Positions 50,523 to 61,304 of a stretch of DNA of 64,000 bases are shown here, in pieces. The DNA is from an uncultured Myxococcales bacterium. GTDB taxonomy: Bacteria; Myxococcota; Myxococcia; Myxococcales; Myxococcaceae. The DNA lies in contig CALJKW010000011.1 in assembly GCA_937980205.1 (NCBI GenBank), positions 52,644-116,643 on the forward strand, given 5' to 3'. The number at the start of each line of letters is the position of its first letter. The stretch's first letter is position 1. Below the pieces are notes generated by a model. The model was not told the DNA's origin and ran no database searches. It saw only the letters and a list, made by a program, of their open reading frames with translations. The position numbers and the translations under genes were made by a program.

Positions 50523-51157
50523 TGCCGCACCCGCTTCGAGCCGACGATGACGGTGCGGCCGGGGGCCGACTCGACGGTCATGGAGTCGAGAATGTCGCGG
50601 CAGCCCTTCAGCCCTCGGCCCAGGCCCGTCTTCGACACGTAGGTCCTGGCCATGACGTCGTCGACGACGAAGCCGGGCCCCTCGTCGGAGGCGACGATGG
50701 TGAGCTGCACGCCGCGGTTGTCTTCGGCGAGCTCGAGCACGACCAGCCCGCGCTTCGCGTACATGTAGATGTTCCGGGAGAGCTCGGAGACCACCGTCGC
50801 CAGGCGCACGCAGTCGGTCGCCGAGAAGAAGCCCTTGCACAGGCGCTGGCAGGCCTTCACCGACAACAGCACGTCGGACTCGCCGTTCACCTCGAGCGTC
50901 AGCCGCGTCGGCGGCGGGTGCAGGCTGCCGGTGAGCGCGATCTTCAGCTGGTCGAGCTGCGCGCGGCCGATGCGGCCGGTGTAGAGCTTCAGGCCGACGC
51001 TCAGCTGATCGAGCACGCGGCGCGTGGAGACGAGGTCGAGCGAGCCGACCTCGGCGTTGGGCGCGATCTCGAGCGTCGTGAGGACGCTGCGCAGGGCGCT
51101 GCCGGGGAGCATCGGCCCCAGCACGCGGTTGACGGCGTCGAGCAGAGGAGCAGCCAT
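50519..51157 (-). CDS. Second RsbT-like ATPase with long N-terminal extension
   Basis: The 212-residue protein carries a C-terminal GHKL ATPase (N-box S-E-L-S-R-N-I-Y-M-Y-A, G1 A-S-D-E-G-P-G-F, G2 K-T-G-L-G-R-G-L). The first 90 residues have no known domain and contain L-L-D-A-V-N-R-V-L. This is longer than RsbT (about 133). It could be a kinase with its own docking module. It lies 6 bases after the RsbS-like gene. Confidence 0.85.
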   Translation of the reverse strand: MAAPLLDAVNRVLGPMLPGSALRSVLTTLEIAPNAEVGSLDLVSTRRVLDQLSVGLKLYTGRIGRAQLDQLKIALTGSLHPPPTRLTLEVNGESDVLLSVKACQRLCKGFFSATDCVRLATVVSELSRNIYMYAKRGLVVLELAEDNRGVQLTIVASDEGPGFVVDDVMARTYVSKTGLGRGLKGCRDILDSMTVESAPGRTVIVGSKRVRQ

Positions 51158-51163
51158 GGGACG

Positions 51164-51535
51164 TCAGGTGATGCTCACCACGCGAAGGTTCAGCTTCGCG
51201 AGGGCGCGTTCGAGGTTGAGGGCGGTCTCGACGGAAGAGAGGTCGATGCCGAGATCGATGAGCGTGGTCGCGACCGCCGGGCGGACGCCGACGAGCACGC
51301 CGCGGGCGCCGAACGAGCGCGCGATCGCCGCGGTGTCGCCGAGCACGCGGGCGACGAAGCTGTCGATGATCGACAGGCTGGAGACGTCGATGACCACGCC
51401 GCGCACGCGTTCTTGCGAGAGCCGCGTCGACACCGTCTCCTGGAGCTCGCGCACCTCGGAGTCACGAAGCGTCTCTGGCACGCTCACGAAGAGGCAGTCA
51501 CCGAGCTTCAGGAGCGCGATCGACGCCATCGGCAC
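51164..51535 (-). CDS. RsbS-type STAS antagonist
   Basis: This is a 123-residue single STAS domain. The key phrase V-I-D-V-S-S-L-S-I-I-D-S-F aligns with the phospho-Ser region of RsbS (D-I-S-V-V-D-S-F), so Ser phosphorylation is expected. L-I-D-L-G-I-D-L is the second family mark. It overlaps the upstream gene by 38 bases and precedes the RsbT-like ATPase, the classic R/S/T order in part. Confidence 0.9.
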   Translation of the reverse strand: MPMASIALLKLGDCLFVSVPETLRDSEVRELQETVSTRLSQERVRGVVIDVSSLSIIDSFVARVLGDTAAIARSFGARGVLVGVRPAVATTLIDLGIDLSSVETALNLERALAKLNLRVVSIT

Positions 51536-51905
51536 CTTTCTGCTCGGGGGTGAAACGCGAGTCGAGCGCAGCGATCGCCTCTTCCTCGTTCGAGTGGAGC
51601 GTCACGCTCTTCAGCCCCATCACGCGGACGATGAACGTCGCGAAGATGCGCAGCGTCGCCGAAGGCACGACGACCGCCGCGCCTTCGAGGGCCCCGCGGT
51701 CCATCTTCGACATCACCTCGCGCGCCTCGGCGGGCACGTCGGTGCCGAGCGCCATCACCACCAGCATCGGCAGCCCGTGGAACCTTCCCCCGGGGGCGAT
51801 GCTCTTGCCGACCTCCGCGGCTTCAGCCGCCGTGTACAGCTTGCTCAGGCCGACTCGCACGACCTTGACGCCCTTCGGCGTCGAATGCTCGTTGATCACC
51901 ATCAT
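51498..51905 (-). CDS. STAS-like/SpoIIAA-like protein, unknown
   Basis: This is a 135-residue protein, the first gene of the partner-switching cluster, with start ATG 51905 and GGAGGG about 10 bases upstream. It shows alternating strand-helix pattern L-P-M-L-V-V-M-A-L-G-T and V-T-L-H-S-N-E-E-E-A-I-A-A-L, which fits a SpoIIAA-like fold, but no STAS signature is firm. Its stop lies inside the next gene, so expression is linked. The role is probably a sensor or third antagonist. Confidence 0.65.
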   Translation of the reverse strand: MMVINEHSTPKGVKVVRVGLSKLYTAAEAAEVGKSIAPGGRFHGLPMLVVMALGTDVPAEAREVMSKMDRGALEGAAVVVPSATLRIFATFIVRVMGLKSVTLHSNEEEAIAALDSRFTPEQKGADGVDRAPEAR

Positions 51906-52083
51906 CGCTGGCGGACCCTCCGAAGATGAGCCGAGTCTAGAGAAGAGTTTCGCGGGATGTCGATGTTTATGTTTTGAGCTGAATAAAACGGGTGCATCGA
52001 AAATCACGTTTCTGGTCAAAAAAGCCCCACCTTCCAGCCCGGTAGGTCGAGGTGATCGTTGCGCCAGGGAGGCACAAAAACCC
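51906..52083. promoter_or_regulatory. AT-rich divergent promoter region
   Basis: The 178 bases between the Rsb cluster and the HMG-CoA-reductase/terpene-synthase gene contain the most AT-rich block in the window (about 51955-52030). Toward the fusion gene, GTTTTG and GGGTGC occur with a 13-base spacer, partly like GTTTAA-N12-14-GGGTAT of SigB/SigF promoters. Toward the Rsb cluster, TTGACC is present. All assignments are tentative. Confidence 0.4.
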
Positions 52084-54360
<2,277 letters not shown>

Positions 54361-54373
54361 GCGCTTCAGCGAA

Positions 54374-54937
54374 TCAGCTCTGCAGCTTGCGGAGCGCCTG
54401 CCGCGCCGGCTCGAACCCGGGCTCCAGCGCCAGCAGCGCCTCGAGCGCCTTCACCGCGTCGTCGCGCCGGCCGAGCTGGTGCAGCGCGACGGCGCGATTG
54501 AAGTGCGCCGGCAGGTGCTGCGGATCTTTCTCGAGCGCGCGGTCGAAAGAGGCGAGGGCGCCGGCCGCATCGCCCGCGGCCAGCTTCGCGGTGCCGAGGT
54601 TGTTCTCGACGTGCGGCAGCGGTGACGGCTGCTGCGCCGCGACCTCGAGCTCCGCCAACGCTCGGGGCAGCAGCTCGCGGTCGCCGGCCTTCACCTGCTC
54701 GAGCAGCGCGGCGCCGAGGTTCGCGCGCAGATCGGCGAGCTCGGGCTCGGTGGCCACGGCCTGCTCGAAGAAGCCCTGCGCGACCTTCGGCTGGCCCTCG
54801 CGCAGCGCGAGCGTGCCGCGGGCGTACTGCCAGAGCGCGGACGATCTCTCGGCGGCCGGCACGCTCTCGAGCATGCGGCGCGCGGCGTCGAGATCGCCGG
54901 CCTCGAGCCGCGCGTGGGCCTGTTGCAGCACGTCCAT
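54374..54937 (-). CDS. TPR-repeat protein
   Basis: This is a 187-residue protein of about five tetratricopeptide repeats, for example A-L-A-S-F-D-R-A-L-E-K-D-P-Q-H-L-P-A-H-F. It probably mediates protein interactions in the cytoplasm. Its ATG shares a base with the stop of the frameshifted phospholipase D gene, so the two were once co-translated. It converges on the fusion gene with a 13-base gap. Confidence 0.8.
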   Translation of the reverse strand: MDVLQQAHARLEAGDLDAARRMLESVPAAERSSALWQYARGTLALREGQPKVAQGFFEQAVATEPELADLRANLGAALLEQVKAGDRELLPRALAELEVAAQQPSPLPHVENNLGTAKLAAGDAAGALASFDRALEKDPQHLPAHFNRAVALHQLGRRDDAVKALEALLALEPGFEPARQALRKLQS

Positions 54938-56299
54938 CAGAGCATCCACGCGAGCGTCGACCAGGCCCACTGCTTGAGGTTCGCGCGCACCGACTCGGCG
55001 CGCAGCGTGTCGAGCGTGACCTCCTCGCTGGCGGGAGGGAGCACGGTGGTGAACCGGTCCTCCATCTCTCGGGCGAGCGTGCGGTCTTTCACCGCCACGA
55101 TCACCTCGCTGTCGCGGCCCTTCGAGCGGCCGTTCAGGTTGGCCGAGCCGATGAGGCTGAAGGCCCCGTCGAAGGTGGCCGTCTTCGCGTGGATGGTGCC
55201 GCCCTTCTTCTCGTAGATGCGGACGCCGGCCTCGAGCAGCTCGTCGTAGAAGTACCGCGAGGCGTGGAAGACCGGCATGTTGTCGTGCGTCGTCGCGCCG
55301 TTCGTGACGATCTGCACGTTCACCCCGCGCTTCGCCGCCGCGATGAGCGCCTTCGACAGCTCGGGCGGCGGCACGAAGTACGCGTTCTCGATCGTGATGT
55401 TGTGCCGCGCCGTCTCGATGGCCTTCAAAGAGCAGCGCCATCGTGTGGCCGCCGCCCTCCTGGCCGGGGCGGTGCTGGACGACGCGCGCGCTGACTCCGC
55501 CCTCGCGCGGCTGCGGGTTCGTGAGGAAGAGGTGCAGCCGATCGTCCGGCACCGGGGGCCCCAGCGTCGCCCAGTTCTTCAGGAACGCGCGCGCGGCGTC
55601 GACGGCGGAGGGCCCTTCGACGCGGATGTCGGTGTCCCGCCACGGCTCCTTCGCGACGCCGCCCGAGAGCCACAGCTGCCCCGAGCCGCCCAGGGCGTAC
55701 TCGTTCGAGATGTTCATGCCGCCCTGGAACGAGACCTCGCCGTCGATGATGAGGTGCTTCTCGTGCCAGCGCGCGTTGAGGTTCCACGGCTCTTGCAGCG
55801 GGTTGCCGTAGTCGCGCACGTCGACGCCGGCGTCGCGCATGAACTGGAAGATCTTCGGGTCCGCGTTGTGGGAGCCGAGCGCGTCGTAGATGAAGAGAAC
55901 CGGTATGCCTTCTCGAGCCTTCGCGGCGAGCTCCTTCGCGAGCTCCCAGCCGGTCTCGTCCGAGCGGAAGACGAACGTCTGGAACATGATCGACTTCTTC
56001 GCCGAGGCGATCGCCGCGTTCCGCGCGGGAAACGAGTGCACGCCGTCGAACAGCGGCGTGACCTTGTTGCCGTCGCGGGCGATCGAGCCGGTGGCTTCGT
56101 CGAGCGCGCGCTCGAACGCCGGGTCGTCGTAGGCGGTCTTCGGCGGCGTCACCGCCCGCTTCTCGGGAACCAACTGGCCCGCGACGAACTCCGACGCAGG
56201 CTCGCGCGAACGCTCGGCCCGGGGGCGGGCCTTCGTGCGCACCGGGGCGGGGGGTGTCGCCGCGGTCTTCGCCGTGGAGCGCTCGCGCCGAACCTTCAT
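54937..56299 (-). pseudogene. Phospholipase D/cardiolipin-synthase-like gene with a one-base frameshift
   Basis: The N-terminal part (56299 to about 55430) carries the first HKD motif H-E-K-H-L-I-I-D and G-G-M-N. The C-terminal part (55428 to 54937), in another frame, carries the second, I-H-A-K-T-A-T-F-D and G-S-A-N. They join at TTT (55429-55427) if one T is dropped: M-A-L-L-L-K-A-I-E-T. So a complete two-HKD transferase is split by a single base. It may be a real mutation or a sequencing error; no programmed-shift signal is visible. The first about 60 residues are Lys/Arg/Pro-rich. Confidence 0.8.
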
Positions 56300-56309
56300 G
56301 CTCTCGGGC

Positions 56310-57350
56310 TCAGGCCGGGTTCGGGTGGAACGTCGAGATCTGGTTCTCGCTGCCCGCGTCGCTCGGCGCCACGCTGATGCCGGGCGCGGCCACGCGGATC
56401 GCGATCAGGTTCTGGCCGAGCTTGCTCGCCGCCTGCGCCGCGATGCGGTTGTGAAGGCGATCATCGGCGAACGCCACGACGACCTGCTCCTCGCCGCCGG
56501 GGCCGGGCTCGTTCTCGAGCGTCTCGATCCAACCGGCCTTGCCGCGCGAGTCGTGGTCCAGCGGGACCTCGCCGTCGCCCGGGTTCTTCTTCTCGTACGC
56601 GGTCGCGAACTCGCCGGCGCGCGCGTCAGCCGTCGCGCTCGGAGACGGCGAGCCGAAGCGGATGTCGACGTTCTTGAGGCCCCCGCCGCCCGACTCGCGC
56701 GAGCGCTCGTAGACCGACTTGAACATGTCGGCGGTGCCGGTGCCGGCGCCCGCGAAGACGAGGCGGCCCTTGCCGCCGGTGCGCAGCTTGAGCGCCGTCT
56801 CGAGCTCGAGCAGGCCGGCGTTCGCGTTGGCGTCGCTGACCGGGTAGCTCATGAAGCCGATGTTGAGCCGGGTGCCCGGCGAGCCGAAGACGCCGGGGTA
56901 CTTCTTCATCAGGTCCGGGTGCGCCTGCCGCCACGCGTCGGAGGCCTGCTCGGTGTAGCCGGGCAGGAACTTCAGCGTCCCGTTCGCGAGCGCGGCGTCG
57001 ACGTTCTGAAGCTCGGGGATGTTCGCGACGAGCTTCTCGAAGCCCTTCTTGATGATGGGGCGATCGTCGAGGCCGGAGAGGCGGTGGTCGATGACGATGA
57101 GCGGCACCTTGCCCTGCTTCGCCATCGTCTCGGCGAGGGTGAGCGCGCGATCCCACGTGGCCTTCTGCAGCGCGGCGGGGACGAGGGGGTTGAGGCCCGC
57201 GGCGGTGACTCCGCCGTTGAACTGCGCGCTGTCGGTGTTTCGCGTATTCGTGGCGCCCGCGGGCTTCTCGGTCTGCGGCGGCGTGGAGACGGGAGTCGTC
57301 GTCTTGGTGGTAATCGGTGCGCGGTTCGACAACTTCGCAGGCGTAGGCAT
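56310..57350 (-). CDS. Conserved protein of unknown function
   Basis: This is a 346-residue protein with a Thr/Pro/Ser-rich first 45 residues and a folded remainder. It has P-L-I-V-I-D-H-R-L-S-G-L-D-D-R-P, N-I-G-F-M-S-Y-P-V-S and a glycine-rich F-A-G-A-G-T-G-T-A-D-M-F. The alternating strand-helix order suggests an alpha/beta fold, but no family can be named. It is divergent from the GH57 gene by 27 bases. It lies 10 bases before the phospholipase gene and is probably co-transcribed with it. Confidence 0.65.
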   Translation of the reverse strand: MPTPAKLSNRAPITTKTTTPVSTPPQTEKPAGATNTRNTDSAQFNGGVTAAGLNPLVPAALQKATWDRALTLAETMAKQGKVPLIVIDHRLSGLDDRPIIKKGFEKLVANIPELQNVDAALANGTLKFLPGYTEQASDAWRQAHPDLMKKYPGVFGSPGTRLNIGFMSYPVSDANANAGLLELETALKLRTGGKGRLVFAGAGTGTADMFKSVYERSRESGGGGLKNVDIRFGSPSPSATADARAGEFATAYEKKNPGDGEVPLDHDSRGKAGWIETLENEPGPGGEEQVVVAFADDRLHNRIAAQAASKLGQNLIAIRVAAPGISVAPSDAGSENQISTFHPNPA

Positions 57351-57377
57351 ATCGACCACATTACCCTGACAAGGCTC

Positions 57378-58709
57378 GTGAACCGCAAGCGCCCACAGGT
57401 TGTTTTCGTGCTGCACGCCCACCTGCCGTGGGTGCTGGGCACGACCGAGGAGCGCTGGCTGCACGAGGCGGTGCTCGACTGCTACCTGCCGCTGCTCGAG
57501 GTGCTCGAGCGGGCTCCGCGCGGCAGGCTGACGATGTCGGTGACGCCGGTGCTCGCCGCGATGCTCGACGACCCCCGCGGACGAGAGCGGACGGCCGAGT
57601 ACCTCGCCCAGGCCGCGACGGCGGCGCCGGAAGGCTGGCACCGCGCGAACGTCGAGCGGGCGCTCGCGTCGTTCCGCAGAGGGCCCATCGTCGCGCGGCT
57701 CGCCGAGCTGGCCCGCGACGGGCGCGTCGAGCTGATGACCTCGGGTGTCACGCACGGGTTTCTGCCGCTGCTGATGACGGTGCCCGAGGCGGCGCGCGCG
57801 CAGGTGCTCCTGGGTGCCCAGGGCCACCGGCACTTCTTCGGCGCCGAGCCGCAGGGCTTCTGGCTGCCCGAGTGCGGCTATGCGCCGGGCCTGTCCGAGG
57901 TGCTGGCCGAGGCGGGCGTCCGCTACACGTTCGTCGACACGCACGCCCTCGAGCACAGCGTGCACGGCAGCGCGGCGCCGGTGTTCCTGCCGAGCGGCGT
58001 GGCGGCGTTCGCGCGCGACGTGACCGCGAGCGAGCAGGTGTGGAGCTCGAAGGTCGGCTACCCCGGCGACCCCGTCTACGCCGACTTTCACCACCGCGTG
58101 AACGGCCAGCGCGTGCTGCGGGTGACCGGCGCGGAGCCCAAAGCGCCGTGGGAGCCCGAGGCCGCGTTCGCGCGGGCGCGCGAGCACGCCGCGCACTTCC
58201 TCTCGTCGCGCGAGGGCGGCGAGCCTTTGCAGGTGGCTCCGTACGACGCCGAGCTGTTCGGGCACTGGTGGCTCGAGGGGCCGCAGTTCCTCGCCGCCGT
58301 GCTCGAGGGCGACCTGCTCACCACGCCCAGCGCGGTGCTGCGCGCGCAGCCCACGCTAGAGACGCTCGAGCTGCCGTTCTCGAGCTGGGGGCGCGGCGGC
58401 ACGGCCGAGGTGTGGCTGGGCCCCGAGAACGGCTGGGTGTGGCCGCACCTCCACCGCGCCGCGGAGCAGATGCTCGAGGTCGACGACGACGACGCGCTCG
58501 CGGAGCTGCTGCTCGCGCAGGCGAGCGACTGGCCGTTCCTCATCGACGCGAAGACGTCGGCGGGCTTCGCGCAGGAGCAGTTCGAGCAGCACCTGCTCAA
58601 GTTCCGGGCGCTGGCGCGGGGCGAGAAGGTCGCGGCCACGAATCCGTTTCCGTGGGCCCGGGCTTCCGTTTACGGTGGCCGAGGTGGCGGGCAAGCTCAA
58701 CCGGCGTAA
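57378..58709 (+). CDS. GH57 1,4-alpha-glucan branching enzyme-like protein
   Basis: This is a 443-residue GH57 enzyme from GTG 57378. The family phrase V-L-H-A-H-L-P-W-V is near 9-17. The probable nucleophile Glu165 lies in F-W-L-P-E-C-G-Y, and the probable acid/base Asp290 in P-Y-D-A-E-L-F-G-H-W-W. Both match GH57 branching enzymes, which create alpha-1,6 branches in glycogen. It is shorter than typical (about 525) because the C-terminal helical region is reduced. It overlaps the next gene by 35 bases. Confidence 0.87.
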   Translation: MNRKRPQVVFVLHAHLPWVLGTTEERWLHEAVLDCYLPLLEVLERAPRGRLTMSVTPVLAAMLDDPRGRERTAEYLAQAATAAPEGWHRANVERALASFRRGPIVARLAELARDGRVELMTSGVTHGFLPLLMTVPEAARAQVLLGAQGHRHFFGAEPQGFWLPECGYAPGLSEVLAEAGVRYTFVDTHALEHSVHGSAAPVFLPSGVAAFARDVTASEQVWSSKVGYPGDPVYADFHHRVNGQRVLRVTGAEPKAPWEPEAAFARAREHAAHFLSSREGGEPLQVAPYDAELFGHWWLEGPQFLAAVLEGDLLTTPSAVLRAQPTLETLELPFSSWGRGGTAEVWLGPENGWVWPHLHRAAEQMLEVDDDDALAELLLAQASDWPFLIDAKTSAGFAQEQFEQHLLKFRALARGEKVAATNPFPWARASVYGGRGGGQAQPA

Positions 58710-60684
58710 GGCAGCGACGCTGCTCGAGCAGGCGCGGCTGCACCAGACGCGGAGCGAGTGGACGAAGGTGGTCGACGTCCTCGCTCCGGTCGTGGCGCAG
58801 GCCGACATCGCTCCGTCCGAGGCGTTCGGCATCTACGCCGACGCGCTGAGACACGTCGATCGCGTCGAGGACGCGCGCGCCGCGCTGGACGAAGGCCTCG
58901 AGCGCTTCGCCGACGAGCCGGCGCTGCTCGCGCGCATGGGCTCGCTGCTGGTCGATCTCGCGCGCCCGCAGGAGGGCATGCGCATGATGGAGCGCGCGCG
59001 CAAGACGCTGGGCCGCGACCCCGCGTTCCTCGTGCACCTCGGCTTCGCGCAGCTGCGCGCCGGCAAGCTCGAGCAGGCGTGGGCCACCGGAGAGGCGGCG
59101 CTGCAGCGCGGCGGGCAGGACGAAGCGCGGCTCTTGCTCGCGGCGGTGAAGTGCCGGCAGGGCGACTACGCGCAGGCGGACACGCTGGCCGCGCAGATCG
59201 AAGAGCGCGCGAAGGACCCGGCGTTCAAGTCCGCGGCGACCTCGGTCCGCGCGGACGCGAGGCTGTTCCGCGGCGACGCGCAGGGCGCGCTGGAGATGTG
59301 GAAGGGGCTGCGCGAGGCGGGGCACGTCGAGCCCGGGCAGCTCGGCCACATGGCGTACGCGGCGCAGGTGGCGGGAGACGCCGCGCTCGCGGAGCAGCTG
59401 ATCCAGCAGCGGCTCGCCTCGCGGCCGACCGCGGAGGACCGGCTGTTGTTCGCGCAGATCTTCGTGCTGCGCGGCGAGCCGGCCGCGGCGCTGCCGCAGC
59501 TCGAGGCAGCGGAAGAGGCCGAGGCCGAGCACTACGCGGGCTTTCTGTACGACGTGAAGGCGACGCGCGGCCGTGCGCTGCGCCTGTTGGGCAAGAACGA
59601 CGAGGCGCGCGCCGTGCTCGACGAGGTCGCGGCGATGCCCGAGCACGTGCTGCCGCGCCTCGGCGCGCGCGTGCGCATCGATCAGGGGCACCTCGCGGCC
59701 GAGCAGGGCGACTTCGTGCGCGCCGAGGCGATGTTCCAAGAGGCGCTGGCGCTCGACCCCGACGAGCCCGAGGCGAAGCGCGCGCTCGAGCTCACCTCGA
59801 GGAAGGTCGCGTGGAAGCACGAGCTCGAGGCCGGCGCCGAGGCGAAGGTCGCGGCCGCGCGCGCCGAGGCCGAGGCGCTCGAGCGGCGGTTTCGTTCGCG
59901 CGAGAGCGAGCTCAACGCCCTGCGCCGCGAGCTCGAGCGCGTCAAGGCAGCGCAGGAGAAGGCCGAGGCCAGCGCGGCGGCGGCGAAGGAGCAGGCGAGG
60001 GCGGCCGAGCAGCGCGCCCGCGAGGAGGCGAAGGCGAAGCTGGCCGAGGAGCTCGCGACGCGGGAGCTGGAGATCGAGGCCAAGGCCGACGAGGCGATCG
60101 AGCGCGCGCTCGAAGGGGTGCGCTGTCCGGATGCGCTGGTGCGGCTGCTGAAGGTCGCCGAGCGGACGTTTCAGAAGGCGCTGTACACCGAGCTGCCGGC
60201 CGCCGCGGTCGCGGTGCTGTACTCGGGCGCGCTCGAGCGTGCGCTGTTCAGCCTGTTCGTGGAGCGGTTCGAGAAGTGGCTCGACGAGAAGGGCCGGCGG
60301 GCCGAGTTCCTCTCCGGCGCCACGCGGGAGCGCCGCGGCAAGCGGGCCGAGTACTTCGATCACTTCGTTGAGGCGTTCGACCCGGAGCTGCGCACGAAGG
60401 CTCCGTCGATGGGAGAGGTGGTCCGCGCGCTCGAGCGGCGCAACGAGCGGTACCTGGCTCCGTTCGCGGAGTTTCTTTCCGTCTCGTTCGTGGTGCCCGA
60501 GCCGTTCTTCGACGCGCTCGCCGAGTTCGTGCAGTGGAGCAAAGAGAAGCTCAGAGACCCTTCCGCCCACGGCCGGGGCATCGAGATCGGCTACGACGAG
60601 CTGAAGAGGTTTCGCGACGAGCTGCTGTTCGACTTCCGCGGAGGGAAGCGAGGGGCGCTCTCTCGACTCCTGGAGTCGAAGTGA
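58675..60684 (+). CDS. TPR and coiled-coil protein
   Basis: The 669-residue protein starts at GTG 58675, inside the GH57 gene. Residues 10-370 are TPR/HAT-like repeats. Residues 375-480 are a charged coiled coil (E-A-L-E-R-R-F-R-S-R-E-S-E-L). The last 180 residues (P-D-A-L-V-R-L-L-K-V and onwards) form a separate ordered region found with no known domain. It could be a large scaffold. The coupled GH57 gene suggests a link to glycogen handling. Confidence 0.7.
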   Translation: MAEVAGKLNRRKAATLLEQARLHQTRSEWTKVVDVLAPVVAQADIAPSEAFGIYADALRHVDRVEDARAALDEGLERFADEPALLARMGSLLVDLARPQEGMRMMERARKTLGRDPAFLVHLGFAQLRAGKLEQAWATGEAALQRGGQDEARLLLAAVKCRQGDYAQADTLAAQIEERAKDPAFKSAATSVRADARLFRGDAQGALEMWKGLREAGHVEPGQLGHMAYAAQVAGDAALAEQLIQQRLASRPTAEDRLLFAQIFVLRGEPAAALPQLEAAEEAEAEHYAGFLYDVKATRGRALRLLGKNDEARAVLDEVAAMPEHVLPRLGARVRIDQGHLAAEQGDFVRAEAMFQEALALDPDEPEAKRALELTSRKVAWKHELEAGAEAKVAAARAEAEALERRFRSRESELNALRRELERVKAAQEKAEASAAAAKEQARAAEQRAREEAKAKLAEELATRELEIEAKADEAIERALEGVRCPDALVRLLKVAERTFQKALYTELPAAAVAVLYSGALERALFSLFVERFEKWLDEKGRRAEFLSGATRERRGKRAEYFDHFVEAFDPELRTKAPSMGEVVRALERRNERYLAPFAEFLSVSFVVPEPFFDALAEFVQWSKEKLRDPSAHGRGIEIGYDELKRFRDELLFDFRGGKRGALSRLLESK

Positions 60685-60686
60685 CT

Positions 60687-60796
60687 CCGTTCGCCCTGAG
60701 CGGAGGCCGAAGGCCGGAGTCGAAGGGGGCCGCGTGGTGGCTTCGGGCGCCCTTCGACTTCGCAGCCCTTCGGGCTGCTCCGCTCAGGGTGAACGG
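60687..60796. repeat. REP-like palindromic element, copy 2
   Basis: Arms CCGTTCGCCCTGAGCGGA (60687-60704) and TCCGCTCAGGGTGAACGG (60779-60796) match at 17 of 18 positions and are nearly the same as the element at 18746-18850. The inner bases repeat GTCGAAGGG and its complement. The right arm ends in the GGAGG that appears to serve as ribosome binding site of the gene at 60804. Confidence 0.8.
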
Positions 60797-60803
60797 AGGT
60801 TGA

Positions 60804-61304
60804 ATGAGGGTCGTCCTCATCCCCGGCTTCAACGGCACCGCGTCGCAGCCGCTGCTGGTGCGCCTCTCGAAGCTCCTCGAAGCCGAAGGCCTGTCGACGA
60901 AGCGCATCACGCTGCCGCGCGGCCGCCCGTCACCCGGGCTCGCGGTCGAGGCCGCGGCGCTGCAGAAGCACGACGCCGGCGCCTACGTGGGCCGCTCGTT
61001 CGGGGGCCGCGTGTGCCTGCGCGTCCCGGCGAAGGTGCCCCGCGTGCTCCTCGGCTTCCCGGTGCGCCCGCCGAACCGGCCGCGGCCCGAAGACGAGGCG
61101 GCGCTGCTCGCGGTGAGGTCTCCGACGCTCATCCTCCAGGGGGCGGACGACGAGCTGGGGCCCGTCGAGGTGCTCGAGAAGCTCGCGGCGCAGAACCGGC
61201 ACCTCGAGCTCGAGGTGATCGCCGGGGCAGGGCACTCGTACGGCCGCCACGAGAAGCAGGTGCTGTTGCGTGCCTGCGAGTGGCTGGTAAGGAGGCGCCC
61301 CTAG
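60804..61304 (+). CDS. Small alpha/beta hydrolase
   Basis: The 166-residue protein is a minimal alpha/beta hydrolase of the KANL3/Tex30-like group. It has L-I-P-G-F-N-G-T near the start, nucleophile elbow G-R-S-F-G-G, an L-Q-G-A-D-D-E strand with the catalytic Asp, and A-G-A-G-H-S-Y with His. The substrate is unknown. The GGAGG before ATG 60804 belongs to the REP-like element. Confidence 0.8.
   Translation: MRVVLIPGFNGTASQPLLVRLSKLLEAEGLSTKRITLPRGRPSPGLAVEAAALQKHDAGAYVGRSFGGRVCLRVPAKVPRVLLGFPVRPPNRPRPEDEAALLAVRSPTLILQGADDELGPVEVLEKLAAQNRHLELEVIAGAGHSYGRHEKQVLLRACEWLVRRRP

Noticed and set aside
55420..55435. Programmed frameshift like prfB (CTTTGA) in the phospholipase D gene
   Set aside because: The CTT TGA triplets are in the third frame, not the one being translated, and no upstream ribosome-site-like stimulator is seen. 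A plain indel is simpler.
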